A stretch of 64,000 nt of DNA, taken from Areca catechu. Its lineage: Eukaryota > Streptophyta > Magnoliopsida > Arecales > Arecaceae. This document shows, piece by piece, positions 11,300 to 22,303 of this stretch (the stretch's first letter is position 1; every line of letters begins with the position of its first letter). The position numbers and the translations under genes are program-made. Where the stretch lies: positions 131,011,854 through 131,075,853 of the forward strand of contig CM038052.1 in assembly GCA_021397845.1 (NCBI GenBank), in the 5' to 3' direction. The notes beneath the pieces were generated by a model. The model was not told where the DNA came from. It ran no database searches and worked only from the letters and a program-made list of their open reading frames with translations.

Positions 11300-11940
11300 A
11301 TACCCAGGTAGAAGCCAACCTAGAGGTAGTTGACCTTGACCACATCCAACCTAAAGCTATAGTGGAAGAACAAATAGAGGAAGAGAACCTAGGTACTGCT
11401 GCTAGAGCCTTACCTGAGAAAACCATAGAGGAGAGCCAAATTATAGAGTCTAGTCCTAAAATACAAGAACCTGAAGAATTTATTAAGGACTTGATCTCTT
11501 TGAATCAGTACCCTCAGGATGAGCCTCCTCCTATAGTTCCCATTAAGGACCTCTTCCCTGAGATTAGTAACCTATCCTTCCATTATGCAAACCCCATAGC
11601 TATACTGCAATCTCGTAAGGTTAGCCTCATTAGTCTAGGATTAGTCCCTGACATGCCTTCTTATATCGAACTTTATCCAACTAACTTTGAACCTTTTTCC
11701 CTACCCTACCAAACTAATTCTGAACCCACTTCCTATTTTCTGCCCTTGCCTAACACCTCCAGCATTTCTAGGATTATTAGATTGCATTTAACTGAGATTA
11801 GCATACTGCATGCATTCATCACACATGTTAGGTTTGCTTCTTACTTCTGGCATACTCTTTGGAATTTGCTGGGAGTTCACTGTAAATTTTCATGTGCATG
11901 TCAAGCTAGGATCAAACCTAGAGAACCTATAATCTATTAG
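11299..11940 (+). pseudogene. Acidic / vestigial-integrase ORF of D
   Basis: The frame is open from 11299, shifted by one base from the gag-like frame that stops at the same place. It has an acidic region (EEQIEEENLG), then EPEEFIKDLISLNQYP, then a Pro/Ser-rich part, and ends ...VRFASYFWHTLWNLLG... plus a CKFSCACQ segment. The end aligns with the integrase core around the second catalytic Asp in C (DVRFTNYFWKTL); here that Asp codon reads His and the HPQxDG block is gone. Homologous frames sit in B (25719-26447), G1, G2 and A2. It is the conserved body of a non-autonomous family and cannot be a working integrase. Confidence 0.8.
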
Positions 11941-12109
11941 GTTTAGATCCAAAGAGTTCAATAAAATTTTCTTCGATAGGAATGCATAGTCGAGTCTTTA
12001 GGTGTCAGTATGAGTCCTTTGCATCATCTTGTTAGGAGTCTGCATGTGCCCAGCATGTTCACCACCTGCACTAATTTTGAAACAACTGGCTAATTCCCTA
12101 AGATGGATT
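11941..12109 (+). other. Broken linker between ORF and chromodomain part of D
   Basis: This is non-coding sequence with stops in all frames. The same block recurs in B (26448-26640), G1 and G2 between vestigial integrase and the CTD, with a shared AGTCGAGTCT stretch. Confidence 0.6.
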
Positions 12110-12607
12110 AAAGAATTTGATGTAGTGGATTCTATCTTGGTTAGGCTTAGGCCTAAAAGAAGCTTCATGCTCGCAGAGCCGGACCTTTTAAAGTGATAGA
12201 GAAGGTTGGATCAAATGCCTAGGTGTTAGAATTGCCTTCGGATTTGGGCATTAGTTCTACCTTCAATATTACAGACCTGGTTGAGTATAGGGAACCGGCA
12301 GCGCTACCTAGTGAGGCCTTTGGACCTATTCCTTTTCATTGTGAGTGACCCTAACCTAGAGTGTCCACAAACAAATTTGGCCTGAGAGAGGAGAATGGAT
12401 CGAGCGTATCATGGACAATCAAAACATCACGATCCAGGGCCATGACTATCAACTCTTCCTGGTCCGATGGCAAGGCCGGCCAGAGTCGGACGATTCATGG
12501 ATTTCCTGAAAGGACTTGCAACGCCTCAACCCAGACCTTCTCGAGAGATATGTGAGCCAGTCTGACCTTCACTCGACAGGGTCGAGTTCCTCCCACCCCG
12601 GGAGAAT
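12110..12607 (+). pseudogene. Integrase C-terminal domain plus chromodomain of D, with PPT
   Basis: Across frameshifts one reads the integrase C-terminal VIEKVGSNA-VLELPSDLGISSTFNITDLVEYREPA, then a chromodomain (FLVRWQGRPESDDSW, about 12459-12503) and a tail TGSSSSHPGR. It ends at a purine tract (CCCCGGGAGAAT, 12596-12607) touching the 3' LTR, which would prime plus-strand DNA. Part of the start of the CTD (the LPGTIKKL stretch seen in A2) is deleted. It is homologous to 4134-3593, 32410-32950 and others. Confidence 0.82.
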
Positions 12608-14066
12608 TGGTGGGGACACCTGAGGCACCAGAATAAGACAGAAGCTTTTTCAACCCTCTGTAAATTGATCAATAATTTATGAGTCCATCTGTAATAAGGG
12701 CTTAGCTCATCTGAGTCCATTTTAGTTGTTATTTGAGTATTTTTAGTTGTTATTTCAGTTCTGTACTAGTCAGCTCATGTTGAGCTAGTTCAGTCCAATG
12801 CTAGTCAGCACATGTTGAGCTAATTTTATTTTTTTGAGTCCTGTCCAAGCATACTGAAGACTCAAGACTATATCATACAAGTGAAGACCAAGTCCAACTA
12901 GATTGAAGACATGAAAGTATAGCACAAGTCCAACCAAGCTTGAAGATTTGAAGACCCTAGGAGGAAAATTTAGAAAACCCTGATTTCTTGCAGATGCCCT
13001 CCAGATGCCCAGATTCCCTTTCAGATGCCAAAGTATATTTATAGATAAGGTCATCCATGATTCCAGAGGTCCATCTGCATCCTAGCCCAAAGAAATCAAG
13101 CCCAGGTGCCAAGCCCAAGCCCCTAAGAAGCAAGATACCAGGGAATATTCCTGCTACCTGGCTACTAGGCCACCCCAGCTTCCAGAGGCCCAAACCCATG
13201 CACCCAAGCCCCTTTGGGCCAGCCTTTTGCTACTCCTAGAAGCCCAACACGCCCCCCTAGGCATCCTTGGAGTCTTGACCAAGTCAAGAAAACTTTTAGG
13301 GATTTTTCTACCTAATATTTCCTTATTTTCTAGCTAGGGTTTGAGAGGGAAAAGGATTCTTATGTAAAGACTTATGTACCCTTACTTGGAGCCCAAGGTT
13401 AAGGATCTATTTAAGGGACCCTAGCCTCTTGTATGAAGGGGAAATTTTTGATGAATGAAACCTTGAGTTCTTCTATTGAGTGGTGTGATACCCTGCTGTG
13501 TGCATAAAGGGGTTTGTGAGAGTTCTTCTTCCCGGTGTTTGCAATCATCTTCCTGCTGCCAACAAACCCTCCAGATCCCTGGATGCCCACTCCAAAAGAA
13601 GCCTTCCCTTGCTATTTTTACTTTGTTTTCTTATTCCTTTGTGAGCTTTCTAACCCCTGACAGGTCGTTTGCAGGTCCCTGATTTCCTACGAATCCAACG
13701 ACTCCAGCCAAGCCTCAATCGGATCACCGAGCAGAAAGCCGGGTATCCGCGGGTCTTTGGCTCGGTTTTCCAGGCCACATCCGTCGAGGAACGAGAGACC
13801 CCTTCGCTGCGATCTTCACAGACATTGTCAGGTACACCCCTCTACCTCCAATAGTTTTATTGTAGGAGAACTTGCCCTTACCGAGGCTTCTCAGCCCCGG
13901 CGGTCCTTCTTTGCTACTTTTTTCTAGGTCCTAATCTGCATGCTGATCTTCAAAAATTCATACAAAACTCCCTACAAATAATTTTGATTTGAAATTTGGG
14001 AATTAATCACCTAACTCAACATGTAAAACATACAAAAAAAACTGCATGCATATTAGTTCCCCATCA
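12608..14066 (+). mobile_element. 3' LTR of D
   Basis: This 1459-bp LTR begins TGGTGGGGACACC and ends CCATCA, followed by the TSD CAGGT. It is almost identical to 7910-9364. Confidence 0.95.
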
Positions 14067-14071
14067 CAGGT

Positions 14072-15177
14072 CTAGCACCTGACGGGGCGTATTGACGTCC
14101 TGAGCCAGTTCATCTCGAGGTCGGTTGATCGTTGCCTTCCATTCTTCAAGGTGCTGTGCAAGATACACGACTTCACCTAGATGGAGGAGTGTAGGATAGC
14201 CTTTGAGGAGCTGAAGAAATTCCTCGCCTCTCCCCCATTGCTCTCCAGGCCGGAAGAGGGGGAGGAGCTCTTGCTCTACCTAGCGGTCACACCCGAAGCC
14301 GTCAGCTCGGTTCTCGTCCGTGCAGACGAGGACAAATCTCAAAGCTGGTTTACTACACTAGCAAAATCCTCCGTGATGTGGAGATCAGGTATACTCACTT
14401 TGAGAAACTCATTTTTGCACTAAAAATATCTGCTAAGCACCTCAGGCCCTACTTCCAAGCGCACCCGATAGTGGTCGTGGCAGACAAGCCACTGAGGACC
14501 ATACTCAGCCACCCTGAGACTTCTGGGAGATTGGCAAAGTGGTCCTTGCTACTCAACGAGTTTGACATAGTGTACTGGTCAAGGTCCTTGCAGAAGTCCC
14601 AAGTCCTAGCTGACTTTGTAGTCGAGTGCACCAGATTTGCCGAGGAGCCAGAGAAGACAATAATAGAGCCCGGACCAGGGGAGGAGCCTTCTATCCTCCA
14701 CGTGGACGATGCATCCAATTCCGGTGGGAGCAGGGCATGCCTCATCCTCACCAATAGCGAGGGGGTTGTGATAGAATGCACCCTCTGCTTCAAATTTGCC
14801 GCGACAAACAATCAGGCAGAGTATGAGGCACTCCTCGTGGGTCTAAGAGTCTACCGCAGCTGGGTGTGCAGAATTTGACAGTCTTCACCAACTCCCAACT
14901 GGTTGCCGGACAAGTCTTCGAAGAATATGAAGCCAAGGACTCACAGATGATGAAGCACTTGGAACAGGTATGCTCGAGCACGACAGGCATCTGGCACTTC
15001 ATCATCTTCCACATCCCCCGTGGGGAGAATGCACGCGCGGATGCAATGTCTAGGCTCGCAACCCTGCTGGACTCATCACTGGGATGCGCCTACATCGAGT
15101 ACCTTGAAAACCCAAGCTACGAAGGCTTAGAGGAGGTGCATCAAGTCACCCCTGAGCCGAGCTGGATGGACAGGTAA
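14072..15177 (+). pseudogene. Tat J: end of reverse transcriptase, RNase H and second (archaeal-type) RNase H
   Basis: Pol of J resumes after D with the RT thumb (LSQFISRSVDRCLPFFK), a region rich in charged residues, and the first RNase H (VYYTSKILRDVEIRYTHFEKL, HPIVVVADKPL). A second RNase H follows: LHVDDASNSGGSRACLIL, NNQAEYEALLVGLR, then after a frameshift near 14860 LTVFTNSQLVAGQV and GENARADAMSRLA. In Tat-lineage gypsy elements this extra aRNH domain is diagnostic. Frames break at about 14170, 14345 and 14865, so it is inactive. It removes RNA from RNA:DNA hybrids during reverse transcription. Confidence 0.92.
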
Positions 15178-16300
15178 GTCAGGTACATCATCGATGGCTC
15201 CCTGCCCGAGGACCGCGTAGAAGCAGCCCTCGTCAAAAAGAAGATCTCCCGTTTCATTCTGATGGAGGGCCAGCTCTACCACCGATCTTACTCCTACCCG
15301 CTCCTGAAGTGTCTCAGGCCCACAGAGATAGCTTTAATGCTCCAGGAGATCCACGTAGGCCTCTGTGGGAACCATGTGGGAGAAAGAATGCTGGCTTATA
15401 AAGCCCTTCGCCAGGGGTACTTCTAGGAGACCATGAGGGAAGACGCCACTGACTTTGTTAAATGGTGCGACAAATGCCAGCGCCACACTCACGTACAGCA
15501 CCAGCCGATAGCGCCGATCTCCCAACTCTCGACCCCTTGGCCTTTTTTCTAGTGGGGAATGGACATCTTGGGGCCGTTTCCCCCTATACCAGGGCAGCGA
15601 AGATACCTGCTGGTGGCGATCGACTACTTCAATCATTTGCCTCTTTGGACTCCCCTGTTGTATCATCACTAACAACGGGTGACAATTCGACAATCTGGTG
15701 TTCGAAGGGTTCTGCACCAAACATGGCATCCAACACCGGTTCACCTCGGTAGCTCACTCTCAAACAAATCGAGAAGCCGAGGTGACTAATCGGACCATCC
15801 TTCAAGGGCTCAGAGCCAAGCTAGACCAAGCCAAGGGCAGGTCGGTGGAAGAACTTCCAAGCGTTCTGTGGGCCTACCACACAATGCCCCCTTCAACCTT
15901 GTTTTCGATGTCAAGGCGTCATCCCGGTTGAGCTCGGCATGCCCACGCTACGAGTACAGTAATACAACAAGGCACATAACTCGGCACACCTCCTGCTCAA
16001 CCTGGATCTCTTCAAAGAAACAATGGATAAAGCCCGGCTACAAGTGGTGGCATACAGGCAACGAGTAGCCCGATACTACGATGCCCTAGTTAGGCCAAAG
16101 CCATCAGACTCGATGACTTGGTGCTACGCCAAGCAGAAGCAACTCAACCCCGGGAGTGCGGCAAGCTCTCATCGAACTGGGAAGGCCCTTCCAAGGTGGC
16201 TGAGTCCCTCTCACAGGGGGCCTATTACCTCGAAGATCTCAACGGCGTTAGGTTCCCTCGAACATGGAATGCTTGCAACTTGCGAAGATACTTTCAATAA
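15178..16300 (+). pseudogene. Tat J: integrase
   Basis: Zinc-binding HHCC part: HVGLCGNHVG ... FVKWCDKCQRH (15350-15485). Core: WGMDILGPFPP with the first Asp, then a stretch damaged near 15640-15690 where the second catalytic position reads Asn (IITNNG) followed by a stop. The Glu region is EAEVTNRTILQGL. The C-terminal part ends WNACNLRRYFQ and a TAA at about 16300. At least three stops and two frameshifts are present. It would have inserted the DNA copy. A short ATA/AAT microsatellite (16317-16331) and the 118-bp array follow at once. Confidence 0.9.
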
Positions 16301-16386
16301 TGTAAGGCTTTCCCCCAATAATAATAATAATGGTTGTTTCTTGCACGACTGTCTATTTGCCTTGCAGGAAAACCAACAACGTCTTT
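16301..16386 (+). repeat. Short 3' noncoding part with (AAT)n microsatellite
   Basis: About five AAT units at 16316-16331, then a TTGCAGG-type stretch. This is the start of the J 3' untranslated region. Confidence 0.6.
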
Positions 16387-17955
16387 GAGCCCAGCTCCGA
16401 GATGCCAAGACCTGAGCCCAGCCCTCAAGCAACCTAAGACCGGGGCCCAGCTCTCCGGCTAAGGGATCTTCGAGCCAAGCAGCTCTCAACTCAATAACAT
16501 CTTTGAGCCCAGCTCCGAGATGCCAAGACCTGAGCCCAGCCCTCAGGCAACCCAAGACTAGGACCCAGCTCTCTGACCAAGGGATCATCAAGCCAAGCTA
16601 CTCTCAACTCAGCAACATCTTCGAGCCCAGCTTCGAGATGCCAAGGCCTGAGCCTAGCTCTCAGGTAACCCAAGACCGGGGCCCAGCTCTCCGACCAAGG
16701 GATCTTCGAGCCAAGATAGTTTCAACTCAACAACGTCTTCGAGCCCAGCTCCGAGATGCCATGGCCTGAGCACAGCTCTCAGGCAATCCAAGACCGGGGC
16801 CCAGCTCTCCAGCTAAGAGATCTTCGAGCCAAGCTACTCTCAACTCTACAACATCTTTGATCCCAGCTCTGAGATGCCAAGGCCTGAGCCTAGCTCTCAG
16901 GCAACCCAAGACCGGGGCCCAGCTCTCCGGCTAAGGGATCTTCAAGCCAAGCTGCTCTCAATTCATCAATGTCTTAGAGCCCAGCTCCGAGATGCCAAGA
17001 CCTGAGCCCAGCCCTCAGGCAACCAAAGACTGGAGCCAAGCTCTTCGACCAAGGGATCTTCGAGCCAAGCTGCTCTCAACTCAACAACATCATCGAGCCC
17101 AGCTCCGAGATGCCAAGGCCTGAGCCTAGCTCTCAGGCAACCCAACACTAGGGCCAAGATCTCCGACCAAGGGATCTTCGAGCCAAGCTGCTCTCAATTC
17201 AACAACATCTTCGATCCCAGCTCCGAGATGCCAAGGCCTGAGCCCAGCTCTCAAGTAACCCAAGATCGAGGCCTAGCTCTCAAACCAAGGGATCTTTGAG
17301 CCAAGCTACTCTTAATTCATCAACATCTTCGAGCCTAGCTCCGGGATGCCAAGACTTAAGCTTAGCACTAAGGCAACCAAAGACCGGGAACCAGCTCTCT
17401 GGCCAAGGGATCTTCAAGCTAAGCTGCTCTCAATTTAGCAACGTCTTCAAGCCTAGCTCCGAGACGTCGAGTCTTGAGCCCAGCTCTCAGGCAACCCAAG
17501 ACCAGGGCCCAGCTCTCCGGCCAATGGATCTTCGAGCCAAGCTACTCTCAATTCATCAACATCTTCGAGCCCAGCTCCGAGATGCCAAGGCCTGAGCCCA
17601 GCTCTCAAGCAACCCAAGACCAGGGCCCAGCTCTCTGGCCAAGGGAACTTCGAGCCAAGTCACTCTCAATTCATCGACATCTTCGAGCCTAGCTCCGAGA
17701 CAAGACCTGAGCCCAGCTCTCAGGCAATCCATGGGTTGGGGCCCAGCACTCGTGCCAAGAAGGTCTTCGAGCCTAGCTCCAAGACACCAAGACCTGAGCC
17801 CAGCTCTGAGGCAACCCTTGGATCGGGGCCCAGCTCTCTGGCCAAGAAGGCCTCGAGCCTAGCTCCAAGGCATCCAAGACCTGAGCCCAGCTCTCAAGCA
17901 CCCAAGACGGGGCACAACTCTCCAGCACCAAAGCCCGAGCCTAGCCAAGGTGCCT
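16387..17955 (+). repeat. 118-bp tandem repeat array in the Tat J 3' region
   Basis: The marker GAGCCCAGCTCCGAGATGCC (and close variants) recurs at 16387, 16505, 16623, 16741, 16859, 16977, 17095, 17213, 17331, 17449, 17567 and 17685: eleven intervals of exactly 118 bp. The next intervals shrink to about 84-86 bp (17769, 17855) and the array decays by 17955. Units differ by scattered substitutions but not by indels. 118 is not a multiple of three, so the open frames in it are accidental. Plant Tat elements are known to carry such hypervariable tandem repeats between pol and the 3' LTR, and some have seeded satellites. Confidence 0.95.
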
Positions 17956-18198
17956 TTGATCGGGGCCCAGCTCTCTAGCCAAGAAATTTTTGAGCCCAGC
18001 TGCTCTCAACTACCAAAATCTTATGCCCAACTTGCCGACACTAAAGACTGGTGGCCAAATCCCAGACAAGGTGGAACCCTCCTCTTTGATCTCACCACTC
18101 ATCTCAAAAAAAAAAAAAAAAAGAAAAGAAGAAGAAAGAGAAAGAGGGAGAAGGAAAGAAAGAGAGTAAGAGGGAAAAATCAGGCAATAAACAAGTAG
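17956..18198 (+). repeat. Array tail and purine-rich low-complexity tract
   Basis: Degenerate repeat remnants run to about 18060, then a run of A and A/G-rich sequence at 18107-18172. On the minus strand this is a long polypyrimidine tract just beyond the 3' end of the antisense gene. Confidence 0.7.
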
Positions 18199-20740
18199 CA
18201 AGAAAATTCTCATTTTATTAACAAAGGTCAACTACAAATGTTTTCGGGTCCATGACATGCCAGGTGACCCTGACCAAGTACAAAAATGAAAATAAGAAAA
18301 AAAAATACTCCACCCTGGCTAGCTCTCTGGCTGGACCTTGAGGTTATGAGGTCCCATTCCCAGGATCCTCCGGCTGAACGATTTCAGCTCCGGGTGGCCC
18401 AGCCTCAGCCTTGGCCGGTGGGGAAGGCTCGGAGGCCATTGCTTCTTCAACGACCACCTCCTAGCCAGACTCCATGTCCGAAGCTAGAGGATACCTGAGG
18501 CGATCACGGCCCTCATCAGGAACGAACATCTCGATCCGACCACGCAGGAACATGAAGCCTTTGCAGAAGGAGTCCGACACCGATTAGTGAATCTCGGCGA
18601 TGAACTCCTCTGAGGCCTTGTACCTGGCGAAGGCCTCTTCAACATCCTTCCAAGCCCGGATGCCCTCTACCTTGCCTCAGCAGCATCCATCCTGGCCACC
18701 ATCGACCGACTTGGCCACCACCGACTGCCACCCTCTCAGCCGCGACCAACCTCTCCCTCCCTGCCGCCAGCTTGGCTTCAGCAAACTGAGCGGTCTCCTT
18801 GTGTCGATCGATCTCGGCATTGTAACACCTCAATTTTTTCTCAGTGAGGGAGAGCTCATCAGCACTCTTCCTTGAGCGACTTCGCTCCAGATCAAGACAA
18901 TCCGGGAGTTTCTTTGCTCGCCCCTCAGCATCGGCGAGCTACTTCTCCAGGTCCTTGACCTTTTGCTTAAGTGCTCCATTTGCCCCAGCCCTCTCCTTCA
19001 GATCAGCCTTCAGTGACTCGATCTTAGTCGCCCGCTGTTATTCACTACACTCCTAGTTTCGATAGCAGCCCCTGAGGAAGAGGGCCTCGGCATCGATCTG
19101 CACCATGTAAAAGGTTAGCTAAAAAAAAGAGAGAAAGAGAAAGAAAAGAAAAGAAAGAAGAAAAGTGAAGCAACTCATCGAGTAAAGCTGGGGGAAGATG
19201 GTGCTAAGCACAACACCAAGCCGCAGCCGCCATCTCCTGTCGATCGCCTGGCTGGATTGAAAAATCCATCATGCACTCGACTAGTAAGGGGCTTCAGAGA
19301 AAGGAACTCTCTGGCCCATCTTGAAAGGAAGTCAGGCCGCTCGCCTCACTCCTGCTCTCTCCGGGGATAGATGGCCTTGCCCCACTAGCAGCATGGTCCT
19401 CGGGGGTAGGCTGAGGACCCGGCACCTATATAGGCGGTGCCCGGTCGCAAGCTCGGCCCCAGCCCGGACCTCCCTATCCTTGACCTCGATCACAGCTGGG
19501 CTCGAGGGACTGGGGGATGCCGCGGTAGCAACTGCAGCCCTCGCTCGGATGACCACCTCAGGCTCCGCGATGGGGGTCGATCAATGTGACCATGCCACTC
19601 CAGAATCTTACAAACTGCCCATTGAACTGGCCCCGTGCCGTAGACGCTGCCCTCTCCACCGGCACGGCAAGAGCAGCTCTAGTTTCCTACTAGCTCGGGT
19701 CATCCACCACGGCGGGAGCGGCCGCAGACGTGCTCTCCCCCGGACTCATCTCGATGGAGGCTCCTCGACCAGCCCGGTTGGCGGCCTCTTTCGGGTGATG
19801 GCCAATAGGTCACTCTCTATGAAAATCATGCCTGCATGCAAGCCATACAACAGTCAAAAGCCCATAGAAAGAAGTGTAAGGAGTACAAAAAAGAAGAAGA
19901 AGAAGAAATGTTCAGGTCGAACTCACCCAACCCATTCGTTGGGTCGACCCTGGCTTTAGAGAGGTTCTGCTCTAACAATAAAACCTCGAGAGGAGGGATA
20001 TGGGCGATGCGGAGCTGCTCGTAGTCATCCCAGTCAGCCGCATCAATCATAGAGTTTTGGTTGGGGGACTGGTCAGGGCCACACTAGACCCAATCGACCC
20101 CCTCAAACATGGCAAAAATGAACTTACTCTTCCATCCCTTGACAAAAGAGGGGAGTTCAAACCTAATGCCCTTCGAGCGGGAAGACAAGGACCACCACCC
20201 ATCCTCAGTCGGGTGGCGCTTCAGGGCAAAGAAATCTTTGAACAGAGAGAATCGGGCAACAAACCCGTGAAGGTGACAAAGCACAACAAAAGAAAAGATG
20301 ACCCTAATAGTGTTTGGTACTAACTGAGCAGGGACCAAACATAGTTATTCAGAACTGACATGAAGAACGGATGGAAGGGAAAGCGAAGACCCCCAGAAAA
20401 GGTCTCCTCATAAAATTCAATGCGGCCCAGGCCACTGAAAGTGACCCGTTCCCCCGGACGAGGGATCAAAAGTCGAATAGAGTGTGGGATGCCATAGACA
20501 TCCCGAATGGCCCCTAATTCCTCGATGGGATCATCGAGGCGATCTCGCCAGGACCTATGGACCGGACAGATCCAGGATCAAGTTCAGAAGAGTGAGGAGG
20601 AAGAGAAGGGAGAGAAGGACTGGACCCTGGTTCCTTAACGAGTACTGGACCAGGAGGGTGCCTCCTGCTAAACTCGAAATAAGTCGCATCCTCCTCCTCA
20701 CTAGAAGAAGAAGGATGGTGCGGGCACCAGACTCAGAAGA
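18199..20740 (-). pseudogene. Antisense gene of Tat J (putative gypsy-type transposon protein with coiled coil)
   Basis: Read on the minus strand. The N-terminal part (about 20740-19927) has VPAQLVPNTIRVIFSF, LHGFVARFSLFKDFFALKRHP, GWWSLSSRSKG and SFVKGWKSKFIFAM, the style of the plant 'putative gypsy type transposon' domain. A probable intron follows (19926-19832), then a Ser/Pro/Ala-rich linker starting MSPGEST. A second intron-like region ends at 19098. A charged heptad-rich segment (IESLKADLKERAGANGALKQ, then KKLRCYNAEIDRHKETAQFA, about 19040-18720) should form a coiled coil. The C-terminal block has SDSFCKGFMFLRGR. Several stops and shifts make it dead. Extra, sometimes antisense, ORFs between pol and 3' LTR are known in Tat elements such as Grande; the function is unknown. 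Confidence 0.72.
19832..19926 (-). other. Predicted 95-bp intron in the antisense gene
   Basis: On the minus strand the donor GGGTGAGTTCG lies at 19928-19918 and the acceptor TTGCATGCAG ends at 19832, preceded by a TTC-rich polypyrimidine tract. Coding-like sequence lies on both sides, and the intron body is T-rich, as plant introns are. A second acceptor, TTTTACATGGTGCAG, ends at 19098 after a 50-base pyrimidine tract; its donor is not clear. Confidence 0.5.
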
Positions 20741-20913
20741 AGACTTCAGAGCTCCATCTGGATCTCTGATTAACCTTGCCCGAAGAATTAGGGTTTTTGG
20801 TTTGTAATAAGAGTTGACTAGATCAACTCAATTTAGCTTGAGTCTACATTACCTGCATTTTATTTTGTTGAGTCATGTTGACTCAGTAGTGGACTAGGGT
20901 TTCAACCTGGGAT
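20741..20913 (+). other. Transition from the antisense gene to LTR H
   Basis: This AT-rich non-coding stretch holds a GTTGACT-type short repeat. It may be J 3' UTR or the start of LTR H. A TGTAATAAG at about 20802 is an alternative LTR start. Confidence 0.35.
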
Positions 20914-22303
20914 GTTACATTTTCTCCCAAGACCAAGCAAGTGGACACCACACTCCCAGCCACACTCCCAGTCCAAGGGGTGCCATATCTACATCCAGCA
21001 GCCTTTGGTCCCCACTCCACAGATAGCAACTTCCTTCTCTCATGCGCCAGATAAAGAGAAGTCCACCAAGAGACCACAAATCAAGGGGGCGGCCAAGACT
21101 TTCCCAAGAAATCCAAAGCAAAGATGGGAAGAAATTCTCTTGGAAGAGAACTTCAAGGGGGCGCCCACTACCTGCCAAAAACATCCAAAACAAAGATGGG
21201 AAGGACCTTGACTTAGGGAGGAAGAAAAGGAGGAGTCCAAAAGAGTTGATCCAGGGAAGGAAAAAAATTTTTCTTGAAGATCCAAGCAAGGAGGCGCCAT
21301 CTACCTGCCTTTTATAACCCAAATCTAATTTTTTTGGTACCTTGGCCGACCATATGTGAATGATTTGCCCTAATTGTAGATCCCCTCCTTTAGTCCCACA
21401 TGGGAAGATGTGAAACCCTCCTCCCTTGTAAAGCCTTATAAATTAAACCCCTCTTGTAAGTTTAAATCAATCAGATGAATGAAACCAATTTTTTTTTTTG
21501 TAAGCAAACTTTGTGTTTTCTCTCTTCCGCACTTGCATCCAGGTGTTGAGCTCCGTGAGGAAGTAAATCCGGGTTCCACAGGAACCTTGAGGAGGTGTGA
21601 GATCTCCAAACCCCAAACCCTAGGTTAGCCACTTCACTCCCAAACCCTAGCCGCCCATCATCCTTCTCTTTCCACCAAGCCCTAGCATATCCCACCTCTC
21701 ATGGCCATCCTCTTCAAGTCAAGGCCGACCCCAGCATCCGGGTCCAGTCCGGATACTTCAGATCCAGAGCAATTCCCAGAGGAAGTCAGATCAACCTCCA
21801 GGAGAATCCGGATTTCAGCACATCAACTTTCAAGTTCTTCAATCTGGTAAATTCTCCATGAGTATCTGATTCCATCACTTGTTCTTCTTTCCAGATCTTG
21901 AGTCCAGGAGAAGCCGACTCAGCCACAGGACCAGTATTGGAGGATCCATTGCGAAGGTATCCGAATCTGAGGATCCAACAATCTGCTCGAGAGAGTTCTT
22001 CCACCAAACTTTATGAAGATCACTGTCTGGTTGGTACCCTTCTCTTCTCTTTACTTCTGTCATGTTGAAAGTTCAGAGCGAAACCCTAGGTCTGGGAGTT
22101 TCTCAACCCCCAGCGATCCGTTACTTCTGAACTACTCTGATAATCCAGTTTTATTTAAATTGTGCTTTCAATTATTACCTAGTTTCTTTCAATTTAGTTT
22201 AGCTTTCCTTTGAGTCAAAGCCAATTTCGAAAAATATAAAAAAAAAAGAATTAATCTTAATTTATTTCTGCATCACATCATCTCTCTTCTTTTTTCTGCA
22301 TCA
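20914..22303 (+). mobile_element. LTR of gypsy-type element H
   Basis: The sequence runs from TGTTACATTTTCTCCC to TTTCTGCATCA and is followed by a PBS, which fixes the right border. A TATA-like TTATAAATTAAACC lies near 21427. The left border is less sure. Four GGGAAGA/GGAAGAA-rich blocks fill 21060-21300. No second copy is in the window, so the family cannot be checked here. Confidence 0.65.

Larger units (their letters stand above)
7905..14071 (+). mobile_element. Complete non-autonomous gypsy element D with TSD
   Basis: Two LTRs (7910-9364 and 12608-14066) flank 3.24 kb that has PBS, gag-like ORF, acidic/vestigial-integrase ORF, chromodomain end and polypurine tract, but no protease, reverse transcriptase or RNase H. 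The 5-bp duplication CAGGT lies at 7905-7909 and 14067-14071. Comparing the first about 225 bases of the two LTRs by eye I count four differences, so it is one of the youngest insertions here. It split the reverse transcriptase of Tat element J. It must have used enzymes in trans, for instance from C-like relatives with matching LTR ends. Confidence 0.95.

Noticed and set aside
16387..17955. Open frames of 60-126 codons on both strands within the array
   Set aside because: The 118-bp period shifts the frame every unit and relatives show no coding signal; the frames come from low stop density of the repeat.
20912..21322. Overlapping frames of about 100-135 codons on both strands
   Set aside because: They are in LTR H, are purine/pyrimidine-biased and overlap on opposite strands; no domain is seen.
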